From positions 57,259,649-57,323,648 of the forward strand of contig CM045758.1 of the NCBI GenBank assembly GCA_025200525.1: 64,000 nucleotides of DNA, read 5' to 3'. Origin of the DNA: Camellia lanceoleosa (Eukaryota; Streptophyta; Magnoliopsida; Ericales; Theaceae). The position numbers were made by a program, and so were the translations under genes. Below the pieces are notes generated by a model that saw nothing but the letters and a program-made list of their open reading frames with translations, had not been told where the DNA came from and did no database searches. Shown in pieces: positions 26,013 to 37,297 of this stretch. Position 1 is the first letter of the stretch; the number at the start of each line of letters is the position of its first letter.

Positions 26013-27261
26013 TGTAGGACAATCTTCACTGTATTTAAACAAAAAAAATTCTGTTTGTGTACTTAACAACAAACGAAATACAGAAGAAATAAAGGAAAGG
26101 ATAGAGATTGTTTGATTACAAAAATTAAACCAGTAAATAAAAATAAATAAATTAAAAAATATATTTTTATTTTGTAACAAAAACAAAATCAAAATCAAAA
26201 TCTGATATAAATAAATAATAAAACAGAAAATAAATTAACAACTTACTTTATTAATTTCTCGAACAAAGTTTTGATCAAGTCCAATGTTTAACACTATGTC
26301 CTTAAAACAAATTTGTCCTCTCCACGGTGCTTTCAGATTGCAGATATCTATCTCCCATGATAAAATGATCAACAGTAAATAGTAGCAGCACTATACACTA
26401 TTTACACAACGAACACACTAAGTGTTTACACTCTTTCTTACAAGGAAAATAATGCAGCAAAATGCAGAGAGAGAAGGCAGAATTTGGGACAAAAATTGGA
26501 GTGAAAAAACCAAGTGAGGGACTACCTATTTATAGATGTAAAGGTGGCTGTACAGTTTGAATTAAATAGGTGCAAACCTGTTTGAACAGGTATTATATTT
26601 GTTCGGTTTGAATGAACAGGTAATGTGGCTGTTGGGTTTAAATTCAAACAGATATTCATTTGTTCGGGTAGAGAAAAATCGGAGCCAATTTTGAAAATAA
26701 TTTTCAAAATTCAAAATCCAAAAAATTAGAATTTAATTTTAGAAAAATAAAATTCAAATGTTTTTTGCCCAAAAAGATAGGTATTAGGCCGAACAATCCC
26801 AACCCAACCACATACTTGCGCTCAAGCCCAGCACAGCCGGTCGGATGGCAATGGCAACGCGCGCTTGTGTTTATTTTGGGTCCAATAGGTGTAGCCCACT
26901 TTGCCCACAATCTCTCTTCTACAAAATTTGGATGTCCCTTGGGGCCTATCCCAAGTTCCAAACTCAAGCCATATAAATCCACTTAAAATTTGCCTACCAA
27001 ATCAATGTGAGACAAGTCTTAAACCAAATCTTTAGGAAATTTCACCAAAAACACCATTTTCATAGAGCTGTCTTTGGCTTCAATTTTCTATTCACCTGAT
27101 AATGGTTTTGAGCAACCAAACATACTGCGTGAATCATAACGTAACATAGAACGTGTTACCACTTAAACCTGCCAACTTTGACCCATGGGTCCCATCTAAA
27201 AAACAAACCAAAATTGAGGAAAAATCTATTTTTCCAAAACTTTTAAAACCCAATTCTAACA
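26013..27261 (-). mobile_element. Probable solo LTR (1249 bp), TSD ATGAT
   Basis: The minus strand starts TGTTAGAATTGGG at 27261 and ends TCCTACA at 26013. The 5-bp ATGAT is present at 26008-26012 and 27262-27266. A minus-strand TATA-like CTATAAATAG near 26535 would place the start of transcription inside, as expected for an LTR. No coding capacity was seen. The ends resemble Copia-type LTRs, but the family is inferred. Confidence 0.6.
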
Positions 27262-27269
27262 ATGATATT

Positions 27270-27520
27270 GGCCCTGTTTGGTAGGGCTTATTTCTAGCTT
27301 ATTTCAGTTTTTAGCTTAATTTAAGCTATTTTGATGTGTTTGGTTCAGTTTAACAATGCAGCTTATAATTTTTTGTAAGTCAAAAATCAACTTATTCTTT
27401 AAGTGGGGGAAGAGAAGCTTAATTTATAAGTCAAAAATCAGCTTATGTTCATAACTATAAGTTATAAGCTGTTAGACTATAAGTTATAATCACTTTCGCA
27501 CAGCTCTACCAAACGGGACC
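27270..27520. mobile_element. MITE B, copy 1 (251 bp)
   Basis: Ends GGCCCTGTTTGGTAG...CTACCAAACGGGACC, with ATT on both sides (27267-27269, 27521-27523). The interior is rich in AGCTTAT/ATAAGCT words. It matches the element at 53551-53800, which carries the same GATGTGTTTGGTT and CAGCTTATTCTTT words. It sits 3 bp beyond the target duplication of the 26013-27261 LTR. Confidence 0.75.
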
Positions 27521-27925
27521 ATTGTCACAAAAGGGTAAGTACGAGAGCTTAATTGAAAACTACATTGGTGTAAATGAAGATTGTGGTCAATGTAAACATT
27601 TTCCCTCCATTTCTCCAATAAGCCCACCACAATCTTCTTCAATTCTAACCTCATACTTCGATCTACTTAATCACCACCTCTACCCCTTCCTTACTACCCA
27701 AGCCCTCATTCTTTTCTTTCTTCACTAATGTTCTTTTCGCAGTCCACGCACCTACTATTTCAAAAACACTAGACACACGACACCCTTCTCTAAACCATGT
27801 CGATGTCCTTCCTGGTTGAGGTAATCATAATCTTAAGTTATTTGATTAGTGATGTATCCATTTATTGCTATATATTTTACGCAACCAAATTCTTTTATGA
27901 AAAAATAAGATAAAATTATAGCTTG

Positions 27926-28712
27926 TGTACGGGAAAGAAATAAACCTTAGCGTATAATCCTGTTGATCAAGTTTGCGCTCCTCCGAATGTCGTCACTTTA
28001 CTCCCTGAAAACACAAACGTGAGCTAGCCGGCGGGTGTGTGCCGGAAACCTCTCCGATGCCTAAGTCAGCAAAAATAGACAAGTAGACAAAAGCTCTGTG
28101 TATTCGGAAATCAAAGTTGTGTTACCTCTTCATAGGTGATGTTGTGAGCTCTTATAGGTTTCGTGTGGCACAATCCTAGTAGGACTCTTACTCCTCCATG
28201 TAGAGTCCTCCTAGGATTCATACTCCTAAAAGATAATACTTATCCTTTATCACCCCCCTCACTGCTTAAACCAAGTGAGATGGTTTTACCATGGCCGGTT
28301 TCTAATATGACCGAAGTAAGCATGGCTATGCTAAGCTGCAGAATAGACCGAACTACACTTAGTTCGGTTCTTCCTTTCACTGCTCTTACTTCGGTTCTCA
28401 AAATAATTAGTTAGCCGCGACCGGACTAACTCTGAGTGTGGCAACTTGGCGACCAAGTCATCCGTAATATTCTTCCGGACCAAGATAACAATAGGTTCTC
28501 TGGGACCGATCTAACTTTAAAGCTTTGGGACCGGACTAGTTTCAAGCTTCTCCTGGACCGGAGTAACTTTAAGGCCCTTCTAAGCCGGACTAACTCTAAG
28601 GCCTTTCTAGGACCGGTCTACTACCAAGGCTTTTCTACTCAGCCCTTTGTATTGTGGCCCATAAAGGCCCATTACCCAGCTCGGCCCAATTTTCTCATAA
28701 ATTACTCTCTCA
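27926..28712 (-). repeat. 3' LTR of the Tat-type element
   Basis: A 787-bp LTR, TGTACGGGAA...CTCTCA on the + strand; on the minus strand TGAGAG...CCCGTACA. It is preceded by the GCTTG target copy. It contains many CCGRRCTA words (for example ACCGGACTAACTC near 28423). Confidence 0.93.
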
Positions 28713-28724
28713 ATTGCCCCTTAA
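28713..28724 (-). other. Polypurine tract
   Basis: On the minus strand TTAAGGGGCAAT lies directly before the 3' LTR (TGAGAG). A purine run abutting the LTR is the expected plus-strand primer site of an LTR retrotransposon. Confidence 0.7.
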
Positions 28725-28905
28725 TTCCATCTACGCAGTATGATAGGGATTACCTGTCCATCAGCTGAGCTAAAATTCTTTTAGCCTTTCCAGCCGAGCT
28801 AAACTCTTAAGCCTTTCCAGCCGAACTGAATTCAAGCTGAGCTGTACCTGTCCGGTCAAAACGTCTCTTCAATCACAAAAACTGAATCGCTTCTTCTTCC
28901 CATGA

Positions 28906-28926
28906 CACGTGGCACACTCTGATTGG
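28906..28926 (+). promoter_or_regulatory. G-box and inverted CCAAT upstream of the antisense gene
   Basis: CACGTG at 28906-28911, within the longer ACACGTGGC core, and ATTGG at 28922-28926 lie about 1 kb upstream of the antisense gene's first conserved ATG and 190 bp outside the 3' LTR. This arrangement is typical of plant promoters. That it drives the extra gene is inference. Confidence 0.4.
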
Positions 28927-29942
28927 TCAATCGTAGCTGTCACGCCGTCTTCGAGTCTCGTGAATTTTGAACAGTTCCCGCCTCTCGTCCTTCCTTTTGC
29001 ACAAAACAAACTTTATGCTTCAACCTCACTCTTACACTATTCATCCTCATCCTCTCTGTTGTCTCTATCATCTGAGTCTCTGAAACCCTCATTTCATCCT
29101 TGCAACTGTGGAGCTCGTGTTCTTCACCGCCTTACTTCCATCTTTAGTTTTTTCTACCTTAATCTGGTAAGCTGCTCAGATCTGCCTTGTTTTTGTTGTT
29201 TTTCGTACTTGTTTAATCCACTGTATTTTGTTTCGTGTGTTTTTGCAAAACACACTTTTTTCCATTTTTGCTTTGTCTTGCGTCTTCTGGAAAAAACTTA
29301 TAAGAACCATTTGGATTTCATTAAACAATCTGTAGGACACTGTAGTTGATCCAAAATCACAATATAACCGAACTAATAAGTAGTTTGTAGTTGACGTTAA
29401 ACCAGTCTGACTAACTAACCGAACTAGAACTCCATGCTATGCCATTAGTTTCAAGAAATAAAACCTCCTTGTGATTCAACTAGCCGATCTTTTGAACCGT
29501 ACTAGGTCTATGCAATACTATGTTTGAAAGCCTCAACCACGACCGAACTATGACTGGGGCTAAACCAGCCTTCGTAGTTCAACCGAACTACGAGTGCTGC
29601 CCCTAGAGGCTCAACCGGGCTAACAAAACCCTTGCACGAACTGAGATAACGAACCCCTTGTACAAACTGAGATACCAAATCCCTAGTTCAAACCGAGATA
29701 ACCAAACCCTTGCTCAAACCGGGCTAAGACACGTAGCATTTCACATAGCCGAGCTAAGATTTGAGATATCTTGCCTTTATTTCTCTTTAGCACGGTCCAA
29801 CGGTCTGTGCTTAACACCTTTGTTTTTTCACTTTGCAGACTTTAGGTTGCCCAGGCCCTCCTTTGAGCGCTCAACCGAGCTACTTAGCCCACCTCTGCGA
29901 CCGAGCTAACACAAGTATAATTTATTCATAACTTAAGAGAAA

Positions 29943-32036
29943 ATGGGTAAATATAGGTTTTTAGTAGAAACACTTGGTGGCCTGGCTGAATTCCGAAGGG
30001 AGTATAACATTCCTGACGACGTCCATCTTACCTTAGCTGAACAAGATATCATACCTTGGGGAAACCCTGGTTTTGTTCCCTTCACCCTCTTTTCCATTGT
30101 AGAAACCGGCCTAAGATTCCCTGTACAGCCCTTACTTTGTGAATTCCTTAGGCAAACTAGGATATGCCCAACCCAGCTTTCCATAAACTCATACTGCATA
30201 ATAAATGGTATAGCCGAGCTAAACCACCGTGCTGGTATTAACCTCGGCTTAGCCAAACTTTTCCACCAATATTCTATAGGCTCAAAAGAAGACGCGTGGG
30301 TTTATTATTTAAGAATACGACGCCGGCGTGAGAAAATAATAAAGGACACACCAGACAAAGACTTGAACGATGATGATTTTTTCTTGGTATCTGGCAATTT
30401 CGAAGACCACCAAGCCCAGATCCCAGGCCACAGTATAAACTGGAATAAAGGAACCCCCAGTATAATTACTTCGATTTCTTTGCATGCTTCTGTTTTATTT
30501 CGGTTTCCTATTTCTAAACCGAACTAACAGTTGTTTTCTTTATGCAGATTCAGCTCATCTTTAATCACTATACAGTTACCCCAATCTGAACACTCTCCGC
30601 GCCGCACTACGATACCCTGAGAGAAGTTGAGCCAAGTTGCTAAATTTCGAACCGACGTACAGACACAGTAGTTGACGAAAAACCAAAGTAACAGATTTTT
30701 TTACTAGAAGCCTCCCCTGAACCGAACCCCAACTTGCCACAAATTAACCTGGTTCGTACTACCGAAGAAGAAGAAATGGCGAAGAGGAACAGAGTAAGGG
30801 CCCTCTTAACCGAAACCCACCGAGCTGAAGTACTACACAAAACCAGACTCAAGAAACAGTGGTGGCCCTTCCATCTCAACAACCCTCATCATCACGCCCA
30901 AGCAAGCGCGCCCGGACTACCCAAACCGAGCAACGCCTTGTTGATGAAGATGAAACCATCCTTCCACTAAGCCCTTCACCGAGCCCTCAGCCAAAGCGTT
31001 CTGACCGGGCTAGCTCCTCCAAGTGGGCTCCGAAAATGACTTTCCAGAACCAAGATATCCAGGATACTGACTCGGTGGTCGCTGAAAAGGATCACATGAT
31101 GGCATTCATCCTTGCCAGGAGTGTTTGCCTTCCAGCAGACATGGAGCATCACAAAAATTTGACCGAGCTAAAGGCCATCTGCTCGGCTACCAAATCCATG
31201 GTGCTTGTAAGTAGCTGTTTTTGTTTAATCTTTCTAATTTGCACAACTTTTATCTCGGTTTGATTTCAAGTCCCCCTTTTTTTTGCAGGCCATGCAGAAG
31301 AGCCACATCGCTCATAAGCGAGTGCTTGAACTCTGTAAGACGACAAGACAATGGCCGAAAATGTGAAAAATCGCCGAGTGGAACAAGCAGGCGACAAATA
31401 ACCGGGCTAAAATCCGAATCGTCTGGTTTTGGATTTTAGTCGGAGCGAGAAAAAAAAAAAAAGCTGCGGCCGAACGTTCCGGTTTGACTTTGTTAGTAGT
31501 TAAGAAAAAAAAAACAAAAGGCTGCAGCCGTTATTAAAGATAAATATCTGCGCGAGCTTGCTAAACTTGAGGGCAAGAAAAACGCCGAGATAGAGCAACT
31601 GAAGAAGAGTGCTGACGACGCCGAGCTGCGGGGTTTCAAGGAGGGGGAGGCGATTTACATTAAACAATGTGAAGTTGCCAAGGATCTCTTCTTTAAGTGC
31701 AGTTGGAGGCCGGTTGTAGAGCAGCTCGGTCACGGTCCAGAGACCGAAGTCTTCAACACTCCAGCATACTTCATTCCGAGCTCTATGACGGAATATGCTG
31801 CCGCCCTTCAGCAACAATTTCTCAAGGACTCAGATGATGATGACGAAGAGACCGCACCAAAGGATACTCCGGCTGTCAATGATCCCGTCGATCAGTCAGT
31901 TCGGTTGGAGCCAATGGTGGAAGACCTGATCAACGAGCTGCTTACTAAGACCGAGCTCCCAAATGAGACCGTACTCCCGCATGAAACCGGGCTCCGGGTT
32001 GATATAGACGCTGATCTGGATGACTTGTTTAATTGA
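29943..32036 (+). pseudogene. Antisense extra gene of the Tat element (gypsy-type plant transposon ORF), spliced, decayed
   Basis: This gene runs on the strand opposite to gag-pol, between the PPT and integrase. The first part (29943 to about 30460, MGKYRFLVETLGGLAEFRRE...) resembles the Pfam 'putative gypsy type transposon' domain: VHLTLAEQDIIPW, FVPFTLFSIVETGLRFPVQP, LCEFLRQTRICPTQLSINSY. Likely introns are near 30461-30547 and 31207-31289 (AG acceptor TTTTGCAG). Then come a charged low-complexity part (30859-31200), a coiled coil (ELAKLEGKKNAEIEQLKKSA, about 31550-31620) and an acidic C-terminus (KDSDDDDEET, ending DLDDLFN-stop at 32036). At least one in-frame stop (near 31364) and frame changes show decay. 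Antisense ORFs at this place are known in several Tat lineages; their role is unknown. Confidence 0.7.
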
Positions 32037-32267
32037 CTTTGTATCTTTCTTCTTTTTGCTTTTTTCCTTTGCTTTGCTTTTTGGAAGGCAATTGTAACCG
32101 GGCTGGGGCCCCTTCTTTGTACTTTTGAACTTTGTCAATGAAAATCTTCTCAACTGTCACCTCGGTTTGTTGCTCTATTTGTACTTTCTTACTGTAATTT
32201 GAGTAGTGCATTCTCTTGCCAAGATAATTCATCCCGGTTTTACCTTTGTAATCAGACTGGTCATACC

Positions 32268-32600
32268 AGCCAACCACTCTTTAGCCAATATCACTACTTC
32301 GGCTGAAGAGTACTAAGAGTTGGTTTAATCCAGCCAACCACTCTTCAGCCAAAACCCTTACTTCGGTTGAAGAGTAATAAGAGTTGGTTTAATCCAGCCA
32401 ACCACTCTTTTAGCCGATATCCTTGCTTCTGCTGAAGAGTACTAAGAGTTGGTTTAATCCAGCCAACCACTCTTCAGCCTAAACCCTTACTTCGGCTGAA
32501 GAGTAATAAGAGTTGGTTTAATCCAGCCAACCACTTTTCAGCCCATACCCTTACTTCGGCTGAAGAGTACTTAAGAGTTGGTTTAATCTAGCGAACTGCT
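32268..32600. repeat. Tandem repeat A, about five 64-bp units
   Basis: Units begin AGTTGGTTTAATCCAGCC and contain ACTCTTCAGCC...GGCTGAAGAGT, so each unit holds an inverted pair. They lie between the 3' ends of the antisense gene and pol. Neighbouring units differ by a few bases only. Confidence 0.9.
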
Positions 32601-32990
32601 AAATTGGTTTTTCCAGCCAACCTAGAGTAAAATATTTGGTTATTCCGACCAAACGTTCTGCAGCCTGGATCCTTATCCTGGGCTTAGAAAGGGTGTTGGT
32701 TTAATCCAGCCAACTTTCTAAGTTGGTTTTTCCAGCCAACCTAGAATAAAATGTTTGGTTATTCCAACCAAACGTCCTGCAGCCTGGATCCTTATCCTGG
32801 GCTTAGGAAGAGTGTTGGTTTAATCCAACCAACTTTCTAAGTTGGTTTTTCCAGCCAACCTAGAACAAAATGTTTTGTTATTCCGACCAAACGTCCAGCA
32901 GCCTGGATCCTTATCCTGGGCTTAGGAAGGGTGTTGGTTTAATCTAGCCAACTTTTAAGTTGGTTTTTCCAGCCAACCTAGAATAAAATG
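32600..32990. repeat. Tandem repeat B, about three 119-bp units
   Basis: Each unit contains AGTTGGTTTTTCCAGCCAAC, TGTTTGGTTATTCC, GCAGCCTGGATCCTTATCC and GTGTTGGTTTAATCCAGCC. The last word is shared with repeat A, so B probably grew from A by adding about 55 bp. Tandem arrays 3' of pol are typical of Tat elements and can seed satellites. Confidence 0.9.
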
Positions 32991-33104
32991 TTTACAATGT
33001 TCCTAACTTACTAAAACCATCTTTTATAGAAAATAACTTATACTGAAAAGAATTTACTTGTTTTATTGAGAAAGGAAAATGAAAATTACATATGGTTGAA
33101 AAAG

Positions 33105-35594
33105 TTAAAAATAAAATAATCTGAGATTGGCAATGTTCCATGGCCTGGGAATGGCTTTGTCGTCCTCATCTTCCAAGTGATATGCCCCTTTTCCTGCTAA
33201 TTCAATCACTTTGTAAGGTCCTTCCCAATTGGGCCCTAACTTGCCATCTCCTGGTACTATGGTATTTCCCATCACTTTGCGCAGCACCCAATCGCCGATC
33301 TTGAATTGCCTTGGATGCACTGTTTTGTTGTATTTCCTAGATAACTCTTGTTGGTATGAGGCAATGTGAACCAGTGCTCTTTCTCTTCTTTCTTCTGCAA
33401 GGTCGAGTTCCAATACTATGGCTTCGCCATTTAAGTCTGGATCAAAATTTTCGCTTCGGATTATGGGGAGGCCAACTTCCAGTGAGATTACTGCCTCCAT
33501 ACCATAGGCTAAGGAAAATGGAATTTCTCCTGTTGACCACCGAGGTGTGGTGCGGTAAGCCCATAAAACATGAGGGAGCTCTTCTGCCCACTTGCCTTTG
33601 GCTTTCTCTAACCTTTTCTTTAATCCATCCAGGACTACCTTGTTTGATGCTTCTGCCTAACCATTTGCTTGGAGATATGCCGGTATAGAATTGTAGAACT
33701 CAATCTTGTACTCTTCACAAAAGCCTCTAAAGATTTTGCCGTCGAACTGAGTGCCATTGTCTGATATTAGGGCTTTTGGTATGCTAAACCAGGTGATGAT
33801 ATTCTGCCAGACGAACTTTTTTACGTTTTTTTCCTTGATTGATGCCAATGCTTCTGCCTCCACCCATTTTGTGAAGTAGTCGGTTGCTGCAAGAAAGAAC
33901 TTCATGTTGCTTGGTGCTGTTGGAAGTGGTCCTACTATGTCCAACGCCCACATTGCGAAGGGCCATGGGCTAGTTAGAGGTAGAAGTTCTCTGGCAAGTT
34001 GGTGTATTTGGTGTGCGAACTTCTGACATTTCTCGCATTTTTTGACATACTTTTCTGAATCTGCTTGCATGTATGGCCACCAGTATCCTTGCGAAATTGC
34101 TTTGTATGCTAGTGATCTTCCTCCTTGATGGCTTCCGCATACGCCCTCGTGTATCTCGAATAAGAATGCTTCCACTTTGCTGGGGTGGACACACTTTAGG
34201 TAGGGTCCTGAGAATGATTTTTTGTATAATGCCAAAGATGGGGAGAGCCAAAATCGCTGTGACTTCGCTCTTATTCTATTGGCCTCTTTTTTTCTCTCTG
34301 GTAAGATGCCGTCTTTTAAGAACAGGATGATGGTATCCATCCAAGAAGGGCTTAGCTCCGCGCAACATACCTCTTCTGCTTCGGGGTCTTCAATGCTTGG
34401 TTTAGGTAGGTAGTCAATCAACAACGGATGAGGGATGGTAGTATCTGCCATTGAAGCAAAACCTGCTAGTTCATTTGCTCTGCTGTTTTCCTCCGTGCCG
34501 ATTTGTTCTATCCGCACCACTTCAAATTTCTTGATCTCTGTTCTGACCAACTCTTGGTATTTGGCCATTCTGTCATCCTTTGCTTCATAGTTGCCAGATA
34601 TTTGGTTTACCACCAGGTGTGAGTCGCTGTAAACCATTAGCTCGGTGGCCTTCATGTAGATTGCTAATTTGAGGCCTGCAAGAAGCGCTTCATACTCCGC
34701 TTCGTTGTTTGATGCTGGGAAGCCAAGGTTGATTGCTTGCTCCACTACTAGGCCGTCTGGAGAGATGAGGACTATGCCGAGTCCTGCTCCATGCCGGTTG
34801 GATGCTCCATCCACAAAGAGCTTCCACATCTCTCCAACGAACAACTTCCAGCAAGTAGCGAGATCAGATGATGCCGTGGGGTCAAGAACGTTGCTGGTGT
34901 CATCTTCAGGGTCCATGCTTGTTGTTTGCCCCTTGTTATCTGATTGTACCAAGCCTTTATTTGTTGGTGAGTCTTGGCTTGGTGTAGTATGGTTTTTTTC
35001 TTCCTCTCTTACTTCACTCTGGTCTGCCTTGGGACCTGTCTGGGTAACCTGCACCAGGGGTTGCGTTATTCCGAAGTCAACTTTCATCCCTAGTTTGGTT
35101 GTTTCAGTCAGGTCGACTGGGCAGATATGATGACTTCCTGGGGTGAATTCTGCGATAAAGTCTGCCAAAGCTTGAGCCTTTATCGCGGTCCTGGGTTGAA
35201 ACTTGATGTCATACTGTCCTAACTCTACTGCCCACTTCAAAATTCGCCCAGAAAAGTTCGCTCTCTCAAACAAAGCTTTTAATGGGAAAGCTGTGAAGAC
35301 GACTATGCTGTGGGTGTGAAAGTAGTGTGATAGTTTCCTTGAGGCCATCATCAAGGCTAAGGCCAGTTTTTCCAGTGGCAAGTACCTAGTTTCGGCGCCC
35401 AGCAATGTCTTGCTGACATAAAAGATAGGCAGATGTTGGATTCCTTCCGCACGGACCAACATTGCGCTAATTACGTGCTGTGAGACTGCCAAGTACAGAA
35501 AGAGTTCTTCTCCAGGTATTGGGGTGACAAGTAGTGGTGGGGAAGACATGTATTCTTTTAGGCTTTCCAGAGCGCGGTCACATTCTTCGCCCAC
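33105..35594 (-). pseudogene. Tat element RNase H, archaeal-type RNase H and integrase
   Basis: The ORF 35594-33657 begins in the RT/RNase H connection ([12 protein letters not shown]). RNase H1-like residues follow ([23 protein letters not shown]). A second RNase H of archaeal type has [24 protein letters not shown] and [11 protein letters not shown]. Its last acidic position reads RANELA, Asn where Asp is usual, so this active site looks dead. Integrase has the HHCC finger (HEGVCGSHQ...KKCEKCQ), DIVGPL and SDNGTQF. A TAG at 33659-33657 falls just before the AEASNK part holding the catalytic Glu. The frame resumes and reaches 33105, ending NLRLFYF-stop after a GPYKVIELAGKGAYHL module. The ORF is joined to RT by a one-base frameshift near 35580. 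Confidence 0.9.
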
Positions 35595-37285
35595 TCAAAC
35601 TTGGCTTTTAGTGCTTGAAAAAATGGTTGTAGTCTGTCTGATGACCGGTTAATGAATCGGTTGAGTGCCGCTGCCATACTGGTGAGATGCTGCACTTCTT
35701 TTACTGAGTTAGGCCTCTTTAGATCCTGAATAGCTTTGATCTGGAAGGGGTCTGCCTCTATGCCCCGGTTAGTCACCAAAAAGCCTAGGAATTTGCCAGA
35801 TCCTACACCGAACGCGCACTTAGATGCATTAAGGCGCAACTTGTGCCTCTTCAGAATCTGGAACATCTCACCTAGGTCCTTTAGATGGTCATTCTCATCC
35901 TTTCTTTTGACCACCATGTCGTCGATGTAAGCCTCCATTGTTCTGCCTAACAATGGCTCAAACATCTTAGTGACCATTCTTTGGAATGTTGCTCCTGCGT
36001 TCTTTAGCCCAAAGGGCATGACCTTGTAGCAATACAATCTTCTTGGAGTTGTAAAGGACGTGACCTCCTGGTCTGGTTCGTACATGGCGATCTGATGGTA
36101 GCCTCTGTACGCATCAAGAAAGCTAAGTTGGTTGTGCCCCACCGTTAGGTCTACCAGTTGATCTATTCGTGGTGGCGAGAAGCTGTCATTTGGGCATGCT
36201 TTGTTAACTGTCTTATAGTCGACGCAGACACGCCATTTGCCATTCTTCTTTGGCACCACGACTGTGTTGGAGATCCATCTAGGGTAGTGTACTTCTCTAA
36301 TGGCTCCTGCTTCTAACAGATTTTCCACTTCTTCCGCTACTATCTCGGCATGGTGGAGTGCCGATCTGCGTGTGCGCTGAATGATTGGTCTGGCGGATAG
36401 GTGGACATTGAGTTGGTGACAGATGAAGTTGGGATCAATGCCTGGCATATCGTATGGTGTCCAGGCGAACACGTCGATGTTAGAGGTCAAAAATTCCAAG
36501 ACCTCTAATCTTTCAGTGTTGGACAACGACGAACCGAGTAAAAAGAACTTATTCGGGTTTTTTTCATCTATTCTTACCTCTACCAAGTCTTCCATCGCTT
36601 GTTGATTAGCTGCTTTGCCGACGTCTGCGAACAGTTCATTGCTCTCAGGTTCTTTCACCGAATGAACATATCCCTTGGCGGCACGACTGCCATTAACCGT
36701 AACAAAGCATTGCTTGGACATGATTTGGTCTCCAAAGACCTCTTCAATTACCCAGGCATCATTGTGGAATCGCATTACTTGATGGTAGGATGATGCTACC
36801 GATCGCATGGCATGTAGCCATGTTCTTCCCAGGATTATGTTGTAAGTGGAAGGGACTTTCAACACCCATAATTCTACTTGTTTTGTCACGCCTCCTGCTC
36901 TGACTAGTAGAATTATTTTGCCGACTGGCCATTCTGGCATTGAGTTGAATCCGATCAGGGGAGATACGACAGGTGCCAAGTCCTTGTCTTGTAGCTTCAA
37001 TTGTTTGAATGTTTTGTAATACATTATCTCACATGAACTACCCTAGTCAATCAAAATCCGCTTGACGTCAAAATCCTTGACTTGGAGAGTGACAACCAGG
37101 GCATCATTGCGAGGACAGTATATCCTTGCCAAGTCTCTATCTGAAAAAGACATGATGTTCGTGGCCTCTGTCTTCCCCTTTTTGATTGTAGGTTGTGCAC
37201 TTAGTACCTCCCTTAAGTGCTCAGCCTTCTTGATTGACCCTCTGAGCTCGCATACACGCTCAGGTTCGAAGATTCCATTTATCAC
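35558..37285 (-). pseudogene. Tat element protease and reverse transcriptase
   Basis: The aspartic protease starts near 37070 on the minus strand with VKRILID followed by a TAG (37045-37043), then GSSCE. The stop falls directly after the catalytic Asp of the D-x-G triad. Downstream [10 protein letters not shown] is the usual protease C-terminal motif. RT has [47 protein letters not shown] and the catalytic AYIDDMVVK. The frame is lost near 35580 by a missing base in a short G run, just after KFEW. Cleavage of gag-pol and cDNA synthesis would be its roles. Confidence 0.92.
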
Positions 37286-37297
37286 ATTGATTACGCC

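Noticed and set aside
28909..29349. Plus-strand ORF of 146 codons before the antisense gene
   Set aside because: No family resemblance and Ser/Leu/Phe-rich; more likely leader sequence of the antisense gene.
34669..35130. Plus-strand ORF of 153 codons opposite the RNase H region
   Set aside because: Shadow of pol; contains no conserved motifs.
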